Shown here: piece after piece, positions 12,501 through 23,000 of the stretch
Layout of the letters: every line of letters starts with the position of its first letter
How positions within the stretch are numbered: the first letter of the stretch is position 1
From: Phoenix dactylifera
Lineage: Eukaryota; Streptophyta; Magnoliopsida; Arecales; Arecaceae
Length of the DNA stretch: 64,000 bases
Direction: 5' to 3'
Assembly (NCBI RefSeq): GCF_009389715.1
Contig: NC_052393.1
Coordinates: 496,001-560,000, forward strand
The notes under the pieces: generated by a model
The model's input: only the letters and a program-made list of their open reading frames with translations
Databases searched by the model: none
Told to the model about the DNA's origin: nothing
Translations under genes and position numbers: made by a program

Positions 12501-12609
12501 TGTCCTCGAGGACGAAGTAGCGCTTCCGGGAGTACTGCAGCCCGAGTCGATTGGACCGGATGAGGTAGAGCCACCCCTCCATCCTTCGATCCTCCTCCGT
12601 GATACCCAT
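3541..12609 (-). CDS. EDR2-like protein: PH, START and DUF1336 domains (3' end missing)
   Basis: Twenty exons join in phase to 673 codons: 12609-12457, 11709-11635, 11497-11444, 11332-11267, 11194-11133, 9787-9747, 9488-9399, 9324-9278, 9200-9100, 8688-8593, 8499-8435, 8353-8282, 8158-8012, 7898-7582, 4989-4926, 4830-4655, 4230-4129, 4041-3991, 3884-3741 and 3636-3541. Residues about 9-117 form a PH domain (MEGWLYLIRSNRLGLQYSRK). About 165-360 match a START lipid-binding domain (APSPWMIFGC, HWDDHPAIMAVGVVDA, EHLDGHTDIIHKKL). About 460-673 are the DUF1336/EDR2 C-terminal domain (CSYGTTLPKDPSC, DKREDDLGGRPGG). This is the architecture of Arabidopsis EDR2 and its relatives, in which PH and START bind lipids; EDR2 itself limits defence and cell death. 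Relatives are about 720-740 aa, so about 60 C-terminal residues are missing here. The start codon is the first ATG before the PH domain. The exact function of this paralogue is inferred. Confidence 0.9.
5352..5512. repeat. GTAC-rich dispersed repeat, best preserved copy
   Basis: Within about 160 bp there are many GGTACC, GTACCG and CGGTAC words, including GGTACCGGACCCCGTACC, CCGTACCGTACGGTAC and GATACCGGTACCG. The left edge (TTCGCCATCTTGGTACCGGA) lines up with the left edge of the copy at 6731 (TTCGCCGTCTCGGTACTGAA). No clear terminal inverted repeats or target duplication were seen. The many short palindromes would fold into a complex hairpin. The class is unknown; it may be a short non-autonomous element. 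Confidence 0.65.
6731..6905. repeat. GTAC-rich dispersed repeat, second copy in the same intron
   Basis: This copy starts TTCGCCGTCTCGGTACTGAA and shares with the 5352 copy a CCCCATACTAGCACCA-like block, a central GTACCAACACTCGGTATGCC block (compare GTACTGAGTGTCGGTACGCC) and a right part rich in ATACCGGT-like words. Similarity is clear by eye but far from identity, so these are old copies of one family. It lies in intron 14 of the EDR2-like gene. Confidence 0.65.
9788..11132. other. Intron 5 of the EDR2-like gene
   Basis: This 1.3-kb AT-rich intron lies between the exon encoding CSKRRRHSL and the 41-bp exon 6. No repeat family, RNA gene or coding domain could be recognised in it. Confidence 0.6.
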
Positions 12610-13030
12610 TGAAAATCTCCCTCTCCTCTCTCACTCTCTCTCGTTGCCTCTTTCTTCTCTCTCTCCCTCCCCCCCTTTTAGAGTTCAAATTCCATTCAAG
12701 GATTCGAGCTTCGGACGTCCCTTCTTCCGCCGAGAAGAAGCGGGGGAGGCCTCAGCTCAGGGGCAGAAGAGAAAAGAGGAGTTTGGAAAACGATGGCAAC
12801 GAATCTAATAAATGAAATCCTCCCACCGAGGAATTTGAACGAGAGTGAAAGAGGAAAAGAGACTTTACCAGGGAGAAAGACAGAGCCCCTCCCAGCCTCT
12901 GAAACCCCCCTCGTGAGGGAATCAGATGGCAGAAAATTCCCGACCCCTCCTAACCTCTCCCTCTCCCCTCCTTGAAATTTCCAAAAGGACACCTCTCTCT
13001 CTCCTCTCTGTCTTTTTTTTTTTTATCCAA
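12610..13030. promoter_or_regulatory. Pyrimidine/purine-rich 5' flank of the EDR2-like gene
   Basis: Upstream of the ATG at 12607-12609 the plus strand is rich in CT tracts (TCTCACTCTCTCTC, CTCTCTCTCCCTCC, CTCTCTCTCTCCTCTC), which are GA tracts on the coding strand. GA/CT-rich 5' leaders and core promoters are common in plant housekeeping genes. No clear TATA box was found. The transcription start cannot be set from sequence. ORFs on both strands in this low-complexity stretch are artefacts of composition. Confidence 0.4.
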
Positions 13031-13950
13031 ACGAAAAAGTGATGAATTTAGGGACACGCGAGACAAATGATGGGCAGGGGTTAAAGTTTATTTAAGGTAA
13101 AATGGCTTTGCTGGCCTCAAGCTTTTGGAGAAATTGGTTTTCCAGTTCTAAGGGAATTGAAAATGGCCTGCCTTTTTTTCGTTGTTCCCCATTGCTAAAT
13201 TGGGTTTGGTGGTTATTAACTTCTTAAATTTACTCGCTTTCTTCTGGGTAGAAATTAGAAAGAATTCTATGGGTGATTGGTTGCAAAACGTAATGAGCCT
13301 CCCCACATGAGCACTCAAAGCTAAAAGTCTTTAAGATCCTGTTTCGCAGAGCTTTTGGTAGTACAGAAAGCATTTTATGATCCTCTTTTGATAGAAAAGA
13401 GATGTTTAGTGAAAAAATCAGAAAATTATTTTAACTTTCTAGTAAAGCTGAAATGGCTTCTTAGAAAAAACTTCAAAATGAAACTTTTTATAGCTCAAAA
13501 TCCTTCATAAAATATTGGGTCAGGCTATTGTTATCTATTCTTGCTGGAAATGAAATTGTGATGTTTATTTTACACTATTCGAAATATTTTGATGCAAAAG
13601 TATTATCTCTCTATCAAATAATTACTTTACTTTTTCTAGATTCTTATCAAATCGAGTTATTAATCAGCGGTCGCATCGCACGGGCAAAGCAGTTGAACCA
13701 CCTATTCCGTTGTTTTCCAATCTGAATTTGAGAACATTTGTTCAAACGTGCATCACGGCCGCACCTCATATCTCGAACAAGTATTTATAATGCCTTTAGA
13801 GACATCAGAAAAGGTATGGATATGATTAAACTCGAGAGTTAAATTAACCCAAGACCAATGAACTAAGATTGACAGAGATGTCAATGACAAGGTTCAAAAA
13901 AAAAAGAAAAAGTGGGGGGTGAAAATGGAAGAATGTGGTCCTGTCTATGT
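13031..13950. other. Intergenic DNA without recognisable features
   Basis: This AT-rich stretch lies between the EDR2-like 5' flank and the duplicated block at 13958. No gene, RNA or named repeat was recognised. Confidence 0.5.
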
Positions 13951-13957
13951 TTAACTT

Positions 13958-14178
13958 GGTGGGCCCAGTGCTTACAAATTAATATTGAGATGGCCATTGC
14001 CTACAAGCCTTGACCAAGTTGAAGTAAGTAGCCTCCTTGAAGCCATGAGTTGGTTCGAAATTTGCAAGTGTTTGGTGAGCTCAGTGATTACAAATTAATA
14101 TTCAGATGACCATTACCTACAAACCTTGACCAAGTTGAAGTAGCCTCCTTGAAGCCATGAGTTGGTTCGAAAACTGCA
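13958..14178. repeat. Tandem duplication of about 110 bp
   Basis: The segment TTGGTGGGCCCAGTGCTTAC at 13958 and what follows recurs as TTGGTGAGCTCAGTGATTAC from about 14072. Both copies carry CAAATTAATATT, TGACCAAGTTGAAGTA and CCATGAGTTGGTTCGAAA. The copies differ by scattered substitutions and a 4-bp AGTA duplication, so the event is moderately old. Confidence 0.75.
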
Positions 14179-14937
14179 TTAAGTGTTTGATATGGGAGTC
14201 CATAAGCGATTAAATATTAGCAGATGGAGCCAACTGGTTTGCTAGTATTAAATATTTTAGCAAAGGAGCCTTTCACATCATCAATGGATTTTCTTAAAAC
14301 AGAAAAGTCTTGAGAGAACTAGTAGAAAACTAGTCAAGTGACCTGATCTAAGTCAACGTGAACTGGGATGCACTTAACTTGAATTCATTGAGGTAATCTT
14401 TTTCTGAAATGGTCATGCAAGCAAAATATTGATGTACAGAATCTTATCGCTTTGAATTTTTACTTCTTACAAAAATAGTTTCTAAACAACTACTTTCCTT
14501 TGAGACTGGGCATCTTTGAAATAAAAATCAGTAGAATATTTATTTAGAGTTCCATATGAAAGCGCCTAAGCATTAACACTAGCGGATGGAGTCGATGATA
14601 GCAGATTTGCTAGTATAGTGCACCTGTTTTCTCTTTGTTTTAGATCATGTGAGGAGATAAGTTCTCTACAAATAAAAAGCATGAATGTGAGGAACAACAT
14701 AGCAATGCTCGCAACTTATTGAGGTGCAACTAAAAAGGTTATAGGTGGAGATGAATGGGTTTTATATCCAAAAGTTTGCATTATATATAGAAAGATTATA
14801 AATTGAAAGATTGGGCATACCAATATTTGAGTATATACAGTCGGAGACTAAATTCTCCAACTATTTCTAACCAACTAAATTTGTCTTAATTATTTGGTAT
14901 CCGTCTCCTCAATTCATGCTGACTCCAACTTATGACT

Positions 14938-15566
14938 GATGGCATATTTAGTGCTATTCTCCAAATAGACAAACATATCCAAAAAAATGAAAAACAAAAA
15001 AAAAATCTAGGTTACTAGCTTTAGTTTGCTCGGGTTAGGTTTTACTCGGTCGTATCTCAATTTAACTCGAGTCTAATATTTGTTTGAACTATTTTTCTCT
15101 CTCTTTTTTATTTTTTAACGTCACCATAAATCAATATTTTTTTGTCTAAGAAAATAAATAGATATCATACCAATTAACTGCTATGGGAGCAAAGCAAGCA
15201 AAACATTTTCCGTTGATTTGTGCAACTAACAACTAGAATAGACAACTTATGGCGATGGCATATCCATTGCTATTCTCTAAATAGACAAACATATCCAAAA
15301 AAATAAATAAAAAAATCTAGGTTGCTAGTTGAGTTTGCTTGGATTAAATTTTATTCGGCCATATCTCGTATCTGATACAAATGGTTGTGTTTTGATTTGA
15401 CTTGAGTGTAATATATGTATGAATTATTTTTTTTTCTTCTTTATTTTTTATATCACCTTAAATTGATGATTTTTGTCTTAAAAAAATAAATAGATACCAT
15501 ACAAATTAACTATTCAAGGAGCAAAGGTGGCAAAACTTTTTCAGTTGATTCGTGCAACTAACTACT
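14938..15566. repeat. Tandem duplication of about 310 bp
   Basis: Two successive units share the same order of landmarks: a GATGGCATAT start (14938; 15251), AATAGACAAACATATCCAAA, AATCTAGGTT, a CTCGAGTCTAATATTTG versus CTTGAGTGTAATATATG block, AAAATAAATAGATA, and GTGCAACTAAC near the end. Divergence is substantial. It may be a decayed nested repeat. No coding capacity was seen. Confidence 0.7.
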
Positions 15567-15731
15567 AAAATTTTATCATTTCAATATTTTCTCTCCAGGA
15601 ACAGAACTTATATGTATTGGAAAAATAATTAATATTATTCCAACTTAGAATTTGGTTCATCTGCTTATTGTAGATCAAACCAGACATTTAAGATGAGATC
15701 CGACCTCCTCATTGGCCGCGAGCCTCATTTA

Positions 15732-15782
15732 CCAGAAAAGAAAAAAAAAAGAAGAAAAAAAAAAAAAGAAGAAAAAAAAACA
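15732..15782. repeat. A/G-rich low-complexity tract
   Basis: A run of A with interspersed AAGAAG words spans about 50 bp on the plus strand, a polypurine/polypyrimidine asymmetric stretch. No function is assigned. Confidence 0.7.
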
Positions 15783-16197
15783 GCTTCGCCCCCCCTGCGT
15801 CCATACTAGAGGGGTAGTTTGGGTAAGATCAAATTAGCTATCTCATCTTTCCAGGGTAATTTTGTAAACTTGTCCATCCTGGGTCCCACTCTCCGGAGAG
15901 GATCCAAGCTGCTGAGGAATTATTCTAAAATTATATCATTTATTATCTGTAAAGTAAAGTGAAACAACTGACAGGTTTTACGGTTACCATACGAATAGGA
16001 AGGAAAGGCCTCTGAGTTGACTGGGCCCTCAGGCTCGGTGGGAAACAGGGAGGAGGAGGGGCTGCTTGTCTTTCGGTGCGGTCGCTGAAAGCCAAAGTGG
16101 TCGGTCGCAGCCATGGAATCGGACCCCCATCCGGTAGTCCCTGGTTGGCCTAGTCTCGCCTCTGCATTTTTCTGCCATATCATGGCTCATATAAAAA

Positions 16198-16440
16198 AAA
16201 TATAAAATATATAAATAAATTTATCTAATTCTATTAGCTTAAGCTTTTTAACATGGTATCAGAATAGAAGTTCTGAGTTCGAACTCTATCTCCACACTCT
16301 TTAACTCCATTATTAAAAATTTTCACATGTTGAGCTCACTCATTAAAAAAAAAAATCCAGCCTATATATGAGAGAAAGAGCGTAAAAAAATATAAAATAT
16401 GTAAATAAATCTACTTCATCCTATTAGCTTAAGTTTTTGG
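16198..16440 (+). mobile_element. TRIM-like miniature LTR element (possible)
   Basis: Two direct repeats, TATAAAATATATAAATAAAT with a TATTAGCTTAAGCTTTT tail (16200-16250) and TATAAAATATGTAAATAAAT with TATTAGCTTAAGTTTTT (about 16390-16438), flank about 140 bp. Right after the first repeat comes ACATGGTATCAGAAT. Its TGGTATCAGA is the complement of the 3' end of initiator tRNA-Met, the primer-binding site most plant LTR elements use. A box-B-like GTTCGAACTC follows. Terminal direct repeats plus a primer-binding site and no coding sequence suggest a terminal-repeat retrotransposon in miniature. A tRNA-derived SINE is the alternative. Ends are not certain. Confidence 0.45.
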
Positions 16441-16462
16441 AACAAATAGCGATTTTAATAGC

Positions 16463-16611
16463 CCAGCCATGCTAATATCAAACTCGGGCTTTTCCAATTT
16501 TTGGGTGCGTGACCGTTCGCATTTTGTCACTCCAGCCATGCTAATATCAAACTCGGGCTTTTCCAATTTTTGGGTGCGTGACCGCCCCCAAGGTCCGCAT
16601 TTTGTCACTCC
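16463..16611. repeat. Tandem duplication of 69 bp
   Basis: The unit CCAGCCATGCTAATATCAAA begins at 16463 and again at 16532. The copies are almost identical through TTTTTGGGTGCGTGACCG. The second then has about 11 extra bases (CCCCCAAGGTC-like) before GCATTTTGTCACT. High identity implies a recent event. The ORF across it on the minus strand is only a repeat artefact. Confidence 0.85.
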
Positions 16612-16951
16612 TCCGTGCCTTTGACATCTTTCATATGCCATCAATCTTTTGCACGAATCTCTCAGCCGGTTGACATATGTTCTTCATCCGCACTTTGTGG
16701 AGAAATTATATCATGGCCGTAGATGCTGCCCATCATAACTGCTTGTTCATGCAATGATGTGCCGAGATGAATGCTCGATGAATAGAGCTCATGGAATGAA
16801 CTGCTGTGCTGGTAATATGCTCGGCCATGTAGTGCATGTCATATAAAATATAATTTTTTTATTTTCACATCGTTCCTATCAGTTAATTGAATATATCATT
16901 TATTTTTATATTATTCTTTTAGTTATCCACTAGAGGCATGTAATATGATCA

Positions 16952-18276
16952 CACTACAAAAAAAATTGATATATTCCGGCGTTTTGTTAAAGCGTCGGAG
17001 GATCTCTGCCGATGCTCCCAAAAGTGTGGGTAAAGCATCGGGCAGGTGGGGGTGGGCATAGTTTGCGCCGATGCTTCCAAAAAGCGTCGGCCAAAAATGG
17101 AATCCATGCTGACGCTTTTAAGCGTCGTTTTACTTAGAGTTAACTGACGCTTAAGACCATATGTTTGTTTTAAAAGCGTTGGTCTATCTTCGACATTGCT
17201 CGACGCTTTAAAGCGTCGATAAAGGCGTGCCAGTTTTCTGTACCATTTGCTATTGTCAACGTTTAAAAGCATCGGCAATAGTGATTTTTTTTTAAAAAAA
17301 AAATAAAAGCTATTTTTAATACTGTATATATTAGATTTCAACAAAACAAATACACTAAATCACATAGATAACAAAATGCACGCCACAAACAAGAACTTTT
17401 CATTCGAAATGTTCATATTATCATATTTGATTATATTGTACTTCAAAAATATTAAAAACATACATATCAAATTCCTAAATAAACAATCTACGATGTATCA
17501 AGTGTCGTTGGCATCATCATCTCTACGAGTAGATGAAGTATCAGCAACCTACAAGAAAAAAAAAAGACACTTTAGAAACTAAGAATACGAAAGTTATCAT
17601 GCTCATACAAGAATACATTACAATTACGTAAAATATTCATATAGATTTAGTTATTTACCGGAGAGGCAAATCTCTGCAAAAAAGATGAAATATGGTCAAG
17701 CTGATTCTGCAAAGATTGTATCTTCAATTCTTGGCTTTGCTTCAACTCCGCCATATCGGTCATATGACTCTGCCTCATCTCCTCTATCTTTGTCTCATAT
17801 GACTGTTTTATCTGTGCCATCTCTGTCTTCAGACTACAAACCTCTGCAGTGCTAGTACCTTGTCCGACATCTTGGGTATATCAGCTCACTGCAGACAACT
17901 GAGTGGGTGTAACTCCAACGCTATAACCCCTCACTCGACTATAACATTCTGGGCCCATCAATTTGGCATAGATCTGAGCTTCGACGGGACTGGCTGCTTC
18001 GAATGATGATAACTCTCCGACGCGCTCCGAAATAAGAGTTATAGCTCTTTTCTATATCTTTCTAAAAAAAACAGTCACATTAATATTTAAAAAAAGTAAA
18101 ATTAATAAAAACATCGTCCTAGGTTCAGTTTCCACGCTTTCCAGCAACACTTTTGTTTGAGGACTACGACGATGCTTGTAAGAGTCGTTGGTTCTTTCAA
18201 ATTGCGGCAAAATTTGGCGACGCTTTTTTCTAGCGTCGGCATTCAAGAGTCGGCTTTGCTTCTTTTTTTTGTAGTG
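16952..18276 (-). mobile_element. Non-autonomous CACTA (En/Spm-type) element
   Basis: The left end reads CACTACAAAAAAAA at 16952 and the right end is its inverse, TTTTTTTTGTAGTG, ending at 18276. These are the terminal inverted repeats of the CACTA superfamily. The flanking triplets are TCA and CCA, so the usual 3-bp target duplication is only 2/3 conserved. Both subterminal regions hold many copies of an AGCGTCGG-like motif in both orientations (for example AAAGCGTCGG, AAGCGTCG, GACGCTTT, CTAGCGTCGG), as expected of CACTA subterminal transposase-binding repeats. The 1.3-kb length and the decayed internal ORF make it non-autonomous. Confidence 0.85.
17498..18110 (-). pseudogene. Decayed Ptta/En/Spm-type transposase-family ORF inside the CACTA element
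   Basis: On the minus strand an exon from about 18060 to 17659 reads a conserved EAASPVEAQIYAKLMGPECY block, RVRGYSVGVTPTQL, and then a coiled-coil region with MAQIKQSYETKIEEMRQ and MAELKQSQELKIQ. After an intron (donor GT at 17658-17657, acceptor CTTGTAG) a terminal exon 17548-17498 ends in RRDDDANDT and TGA. This layout matches the plant transposase family of the Ptta/En/Spm type (Transposase_24). In-frame stops are present: TAG close to the exon start and TGA inside the region after LSAVS. The gene is therefore dead here, and its upstream part is missing. Confidence 0.7.
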
Positions 18277-18481
18277 CCAGTTTGGATGGTTTGCCGACTA
18301 GATGAAGAAAATGGTCCAACATCTACGGGGTGGGTTCTTGATGCTGAAGATATCGTTTTGTTTTTGTGTTATAATTATGTATGATGAAAAAATCTTGATT
18401 TGAATACAAGCTACAATGGCCGGGTCGCGGGATTCCCCTTCATAGTTTAATGATGCAAGTCTGCAACATCGCCCCTCGAGG

Positions 18482-18521
<40 letters not shown>

Positions 18522-20016
18522 GCTAGTTGCCCTCATAAGGTCTCCTACGGATAAATTGAGTGCATGCACGGAACCTCATCATCAACACCACAAGGTCCAC
18601 AGCCCATCTCTTCATCATCTTTTGTAACTTTGTTCGTTGCGAACTTCCAGGTTTTCTCGTGTTTATGCTACAGAAAACTGCATGATTAGGCTCCAGGACT
18701 TGTCTTAAAATATTGATTAAAATAATAGTTAGGTCATCTCTATGAAAATAAGGCTACGACGAACATTCATAGTGTCAATTGTCGGGAGGGAGGAAATTTA
18801 CGTTGTTGGAAACAAGAGACAAAAATGTCGCATCTTTCGAGGGATTTTATATGATCGCTTGTTGGGCTTTACCCATCAACAGCCACCTACTTGCTTATAT
18901 ATAATATAACACCCTTTTGATTATTGAGTTCCTAAAAGTGAAACCACTTTGTTATCTTGTAAGATTTTTGCAATTATTTAGCTCCTAAGTGGTTCGGCAT
19001 GACCGGGTCCTGAAGGAAATTAGCTTCGATGTAGAAGGCCAAACCTGATTTTGGGTCAAGTCTTTAGCATCTTTGTTTTTGTTTTTGTATTTTTTAATCA
19101 AATATTCGACTAAAACTATTCTGGCCAGTTTAGGTCAGTCCCGAACGAGTTATGTCGTATCTCCATTACAAACTGGCTTAGATTTCGATTTCGTGCCTAA
19201 CTTAGCGCGTCCAACTTCCCAATTCATTTATCTACACAAATCTCAAAGGAATCATTGTACAATCCAACAGTGGATTCGGAAGATAAATCCTCATTTCGCA
19301 TGAAAGCTACATCATCCATCCTTATTTATGTTGGATATAATGTGAGCTATGTGGTATGCTTCATCTTTTAATTGGCCGTGAGCATATACTAGAAACCTAA
19401 CAATTTATATTTAAATTTGAAAAGAGACACGATTAGAGTTTAGAATTTTAGGGTGCTTGAAGAGAAGTGAAAGAACATACCTAATGATGAAGTTTTTATT
19501 TATTTATTTATTTCATATGGTGTTTATGTAGCATTGTATGTCCATCATAAATTATGTCCTCTAACAGTGTAGGCAAAGAAGCTTCTGAAGTGTAAGCATC
19601 ATTACTGGAACATGGTGAGATAATGTTGCTTCATGCATTCATTACAGGACTATGATGTTTACAACCAGCCAAGTGGTATTAAAATATCTCTCTCTTTTTT
19701 AAAAAATATTGATGAAATCATTCAATAAATGTAGTTTCTCTTCTAGTGATAGTTTTTTGTTTCATTATTCGGCCAAATGGGTTGTTAAGAGTACCGTTGT
19801 GAAATCTAGCTCTCTTGTTAGATTGTAGTCACGTTGGATGAGCTAAAGAAGAAAAGATTTAGAGATTATTAAAGAATACAAATGATGTACGCTCAATTGA
19901 CAAGAATGGTATGAAACACCATTCCAAAACATTGGAAGGTTTCCGATTCCTACTGCCCGCTAGAACAAAAACTTCACCATGCAAGAGATTTTTTTTTTTT
20001 TTTTGTTCGAGAGTAA
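18277..20016. other. Intergenic DNA downstream of the transporter gene
   Basis: Apart from the AT microsatellite at 18485-18518 this stretch shows AT-rich sequence with no gene, RNA or named repeat. Its right end would contain the 3' UTR of the transporter gene, whose poly(A) site cannot be placed. Confidence 0.5.
18485..18518. repeat. (AT)n microsatellite
   Basis: An uninterrupted AT dinucleotide run of 17 units. Confidence 0.95.
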
Positions 20017-23000
20017 CTATGCAAGAGAGTTCTTGGCAGCTGCAGGAATCCCGTCAGCTTTTTTAGTCTCGTTGCCAGCTTTATCTTGATGATGCCCCAA
20101 ACTTTTGGTAGCCAAAAGAGGCGTGCTCTCCTTGTCCGCCATCTACAGTAACACCAAAAGAGTATAAAGGTAATAAAAGAATGTGAGTATGGGTGTCGTG
20201 AATTCTAAGACTCAAACACCTTGTGCTGAAAAAAAAAAGTTATTTCTGGTCTTATGATTGATCAGCCACTGTTGACTGATAAAGAATTCTTTTTTTTAAA
20301 AAAAAACCTAAATAGACAGTGCACCAATTTGGTTTCTCGTGGCAAAAAGATTATATTCAGATTCATGGAATTATAATTTTTAAGATAAGTTTCCATGCAC
20401 TCAAGTTATGTCTCTCTTGCTTTCAAATATTCCTTCTCTACTATCTTATGGTCATTTTTGCTTTCTACAAAAATAAAAGCATAATCTGTAGTAACTTTTC
20501 CCACTTCTGTTTCAAACTTCTGTTAATGAAACATGAGGACATACTTCTACAATTCACAAAAAGGTAGAGTAGGTTTGTCTCACTCTAGCTTCTCCTGATT
20601 AAGAATAGATCAAGTTATTTGTGGAAAATTGAGGCTGCAAAAAATCCGAGCTGTTTATGAACAGCTCGGAATTAGCTCGATGATGGATCGTTTAAGCTTG
20701 TGTCAACTAGGAAATTAGCCGAGCTTAACCACATTCTACTGATTCTAGAGCTTGGCTCATAAAGGAGCTGAGCCAGCTGAAATTTTAGCCAAGCTTATAC
20801 AGACCTGCTATATAGCGAGCCAAACCATATTAGTAGCCCACTGCTGGGCTCCACTTGGCTCGTTTGCACCCCACCTCTAGTGAAAATAGAAAATTTCGAG
20901 AAGCTACAACTATGAATAACTGAATCAGGGAGCTAACACTAGTAAGATATATGATTCATTATAATAAAGGTGAGATATATGAGATGAATCAAACCTGCGA
21001 GATAGGCAAGACATCATTGGCCAATTTCTTCTTGGTCTCACGTACACAGAAGTATGAGTACAGAGCCATGCCAAAGATTGCAATAAGGATGCCTACAATG
21101 TTCCTTGCAGTGAAGGGGTCATGCAACAGGATGTAGCCAAAGGAGAGGACGAGACATGTTTTAAGGTGGCCGAGCACTTGGTATGTCACCGGAGATGTCG
21201 TCCCAATCACCAAGAACGTGCTGAAGTTTACAGACACCGCGATCAAGCAAGATAGGATGATGAACCCCTAAAGACGGTTCACCAGAAATTTCAGCTGTAT
21301 GGGCTATTCAAAAATGCATACATGGTGGCATTAACATGATGATGTCACATGATTAACGATTTGCATATTAGTAATGATATCGAACTGACCTAAGCATTGG
21401 AGAGTATTATCTTAAAACCACTATACTATTACAGTAATTTACTCATCAGATGATACAGGTGATACAGTAATTCACATAATTCCCAACACTGTACAGTTGG
21501 CACTTTGGAAAATTCAGTGATTCATCAAAGATGTGTAGGATTATGATTTCTCACTGCAAAATATGAACTAATTGCCCTAGGTCGCTTAAATATGAACTAA
21601 TATTTAAGCAAAACATCCAGTATCCCATTTCACTTGCAATGCAAAGTTTCCCCCCTTATTCTGAAGACTTCATTTAACTAAATTCAATATTAGTGGAGAT
21701 GCCAAAGCAAGAAGTTCTCTTGAGGAAAAGGGCTGCATAGTTATACTTCAATTAAACGAGCAGTTGTTCGCCACCATCTTGCTTAAATATTGGATGATTG
21801 TTCAAAAAATTATATAAGCAATGCTATAAATGTTACTTATATCTGATGCGTTCAAATATAGACTCATGAGTTGCCACGCCATGTGAATTTATAAAATATT
21901 AAGCACTTTGCAAAAGTAGGGCATAAGATTAACAAATCAGCATAGAAAAATCATAACTAAATCTAATTAAGAAATGGCATGAACAAATCAATATGGAGAC
22001 ATGTATGCTTGAGCCATTTGATTCGCATACATGAGACCTATCCGAATGTATGCATGTACATATAATCACCATCATATAAGCATTCTTATGCACATAATGA
22101 ACAAGAGGGTGCATGCACGTATTGACATGCAATGCACAAAATACAAGGTTGGAGGTAATGATAACATACCAAAACCACAGGAGTGTAGCTGAAGGCAAAA
22201 ACACTGCGCTCCGTTAGCAACCGGTCCACAAAAGGGCCAGTGACAAACAAGATAGCCGCCTGGTAGGGTGAGGACTGGTAAAGGAGCTGCGTGGAGGAGA
22301 CCTTCAATCTCTTCTGTATTGTGTTTGTCATCTTTTGTTCAAATTAAGGGTTAAGGAAAGCATGCTAACATCATCACACGTTGTGATAATGAGATACCAT
22401 ACCAATTTTCCATGTGAAAGAATCACGCACAAATTTACATGGCTAAAATGAATAAAAAAAGCTGCAACCCAGCCCATTGCCAATAGGTTGAACCACAGTA
22501 ACAGGGCACAAAGTGAGGTATATATCCATTAAGAATTAAGCCAACCGTAGCTCTAGTGAAAGCAAGCAGAGTAGCTATGGTTCTACCATGTGCAACTTGA
22601 GTTACTCAGCATGCTTAGGACTCGTTTGGTTCGCAGAAAAAGGAGAGAAAGTGTGGTCAACGAAAAAACGAAGAAAGACCTCCTGTTTGGTTGAAGATTT
22701 AAAAAAAAAAAAAAAGATGGAAAAGTAGTATTCCCATAAAAATAAGATTCTCATGTTTCATGCGAAAGAAAAACTAATGAGGAACATAAAAAAGCTACTT
22801 TTCCGCAGGTTGAAAATTATTTTTTTTTCCTTTTCAAAACTACCCTCAAGCCATCAAAATCAATACATAAGGTCTTTCCCTTTATTAACAATATAATAGA
22901 TATTTCTCACGACTTTCCCAAAAAAGTAGATTCTCAACCAAGCATAAGCCACTCTGAAATGTACCACTTTTTCATGGTCAACAAAATATGCCAAAACTAT

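Noticed and set aside
12389..12992. Overlapping ORFs on both strands around the EDR2-like start
   Set aside because: CT/GA low-complexity DNA removes stop codons; only the frame with the PH domain from 12609 matches a known family.
16255..16300. tRNA gene suggested by TGGTATCAGA and GTTCGAACTC
   Set aside because: No cloverleaf can be drawn; the first motif is better explained as a primer-binding site.
16429..16644. Minus-strand ORF with a repeated LEKPEFDISMAG block
   Set aside because: The repeat is simply the translated 69-bp DNA duplication; there is no family resemblance.
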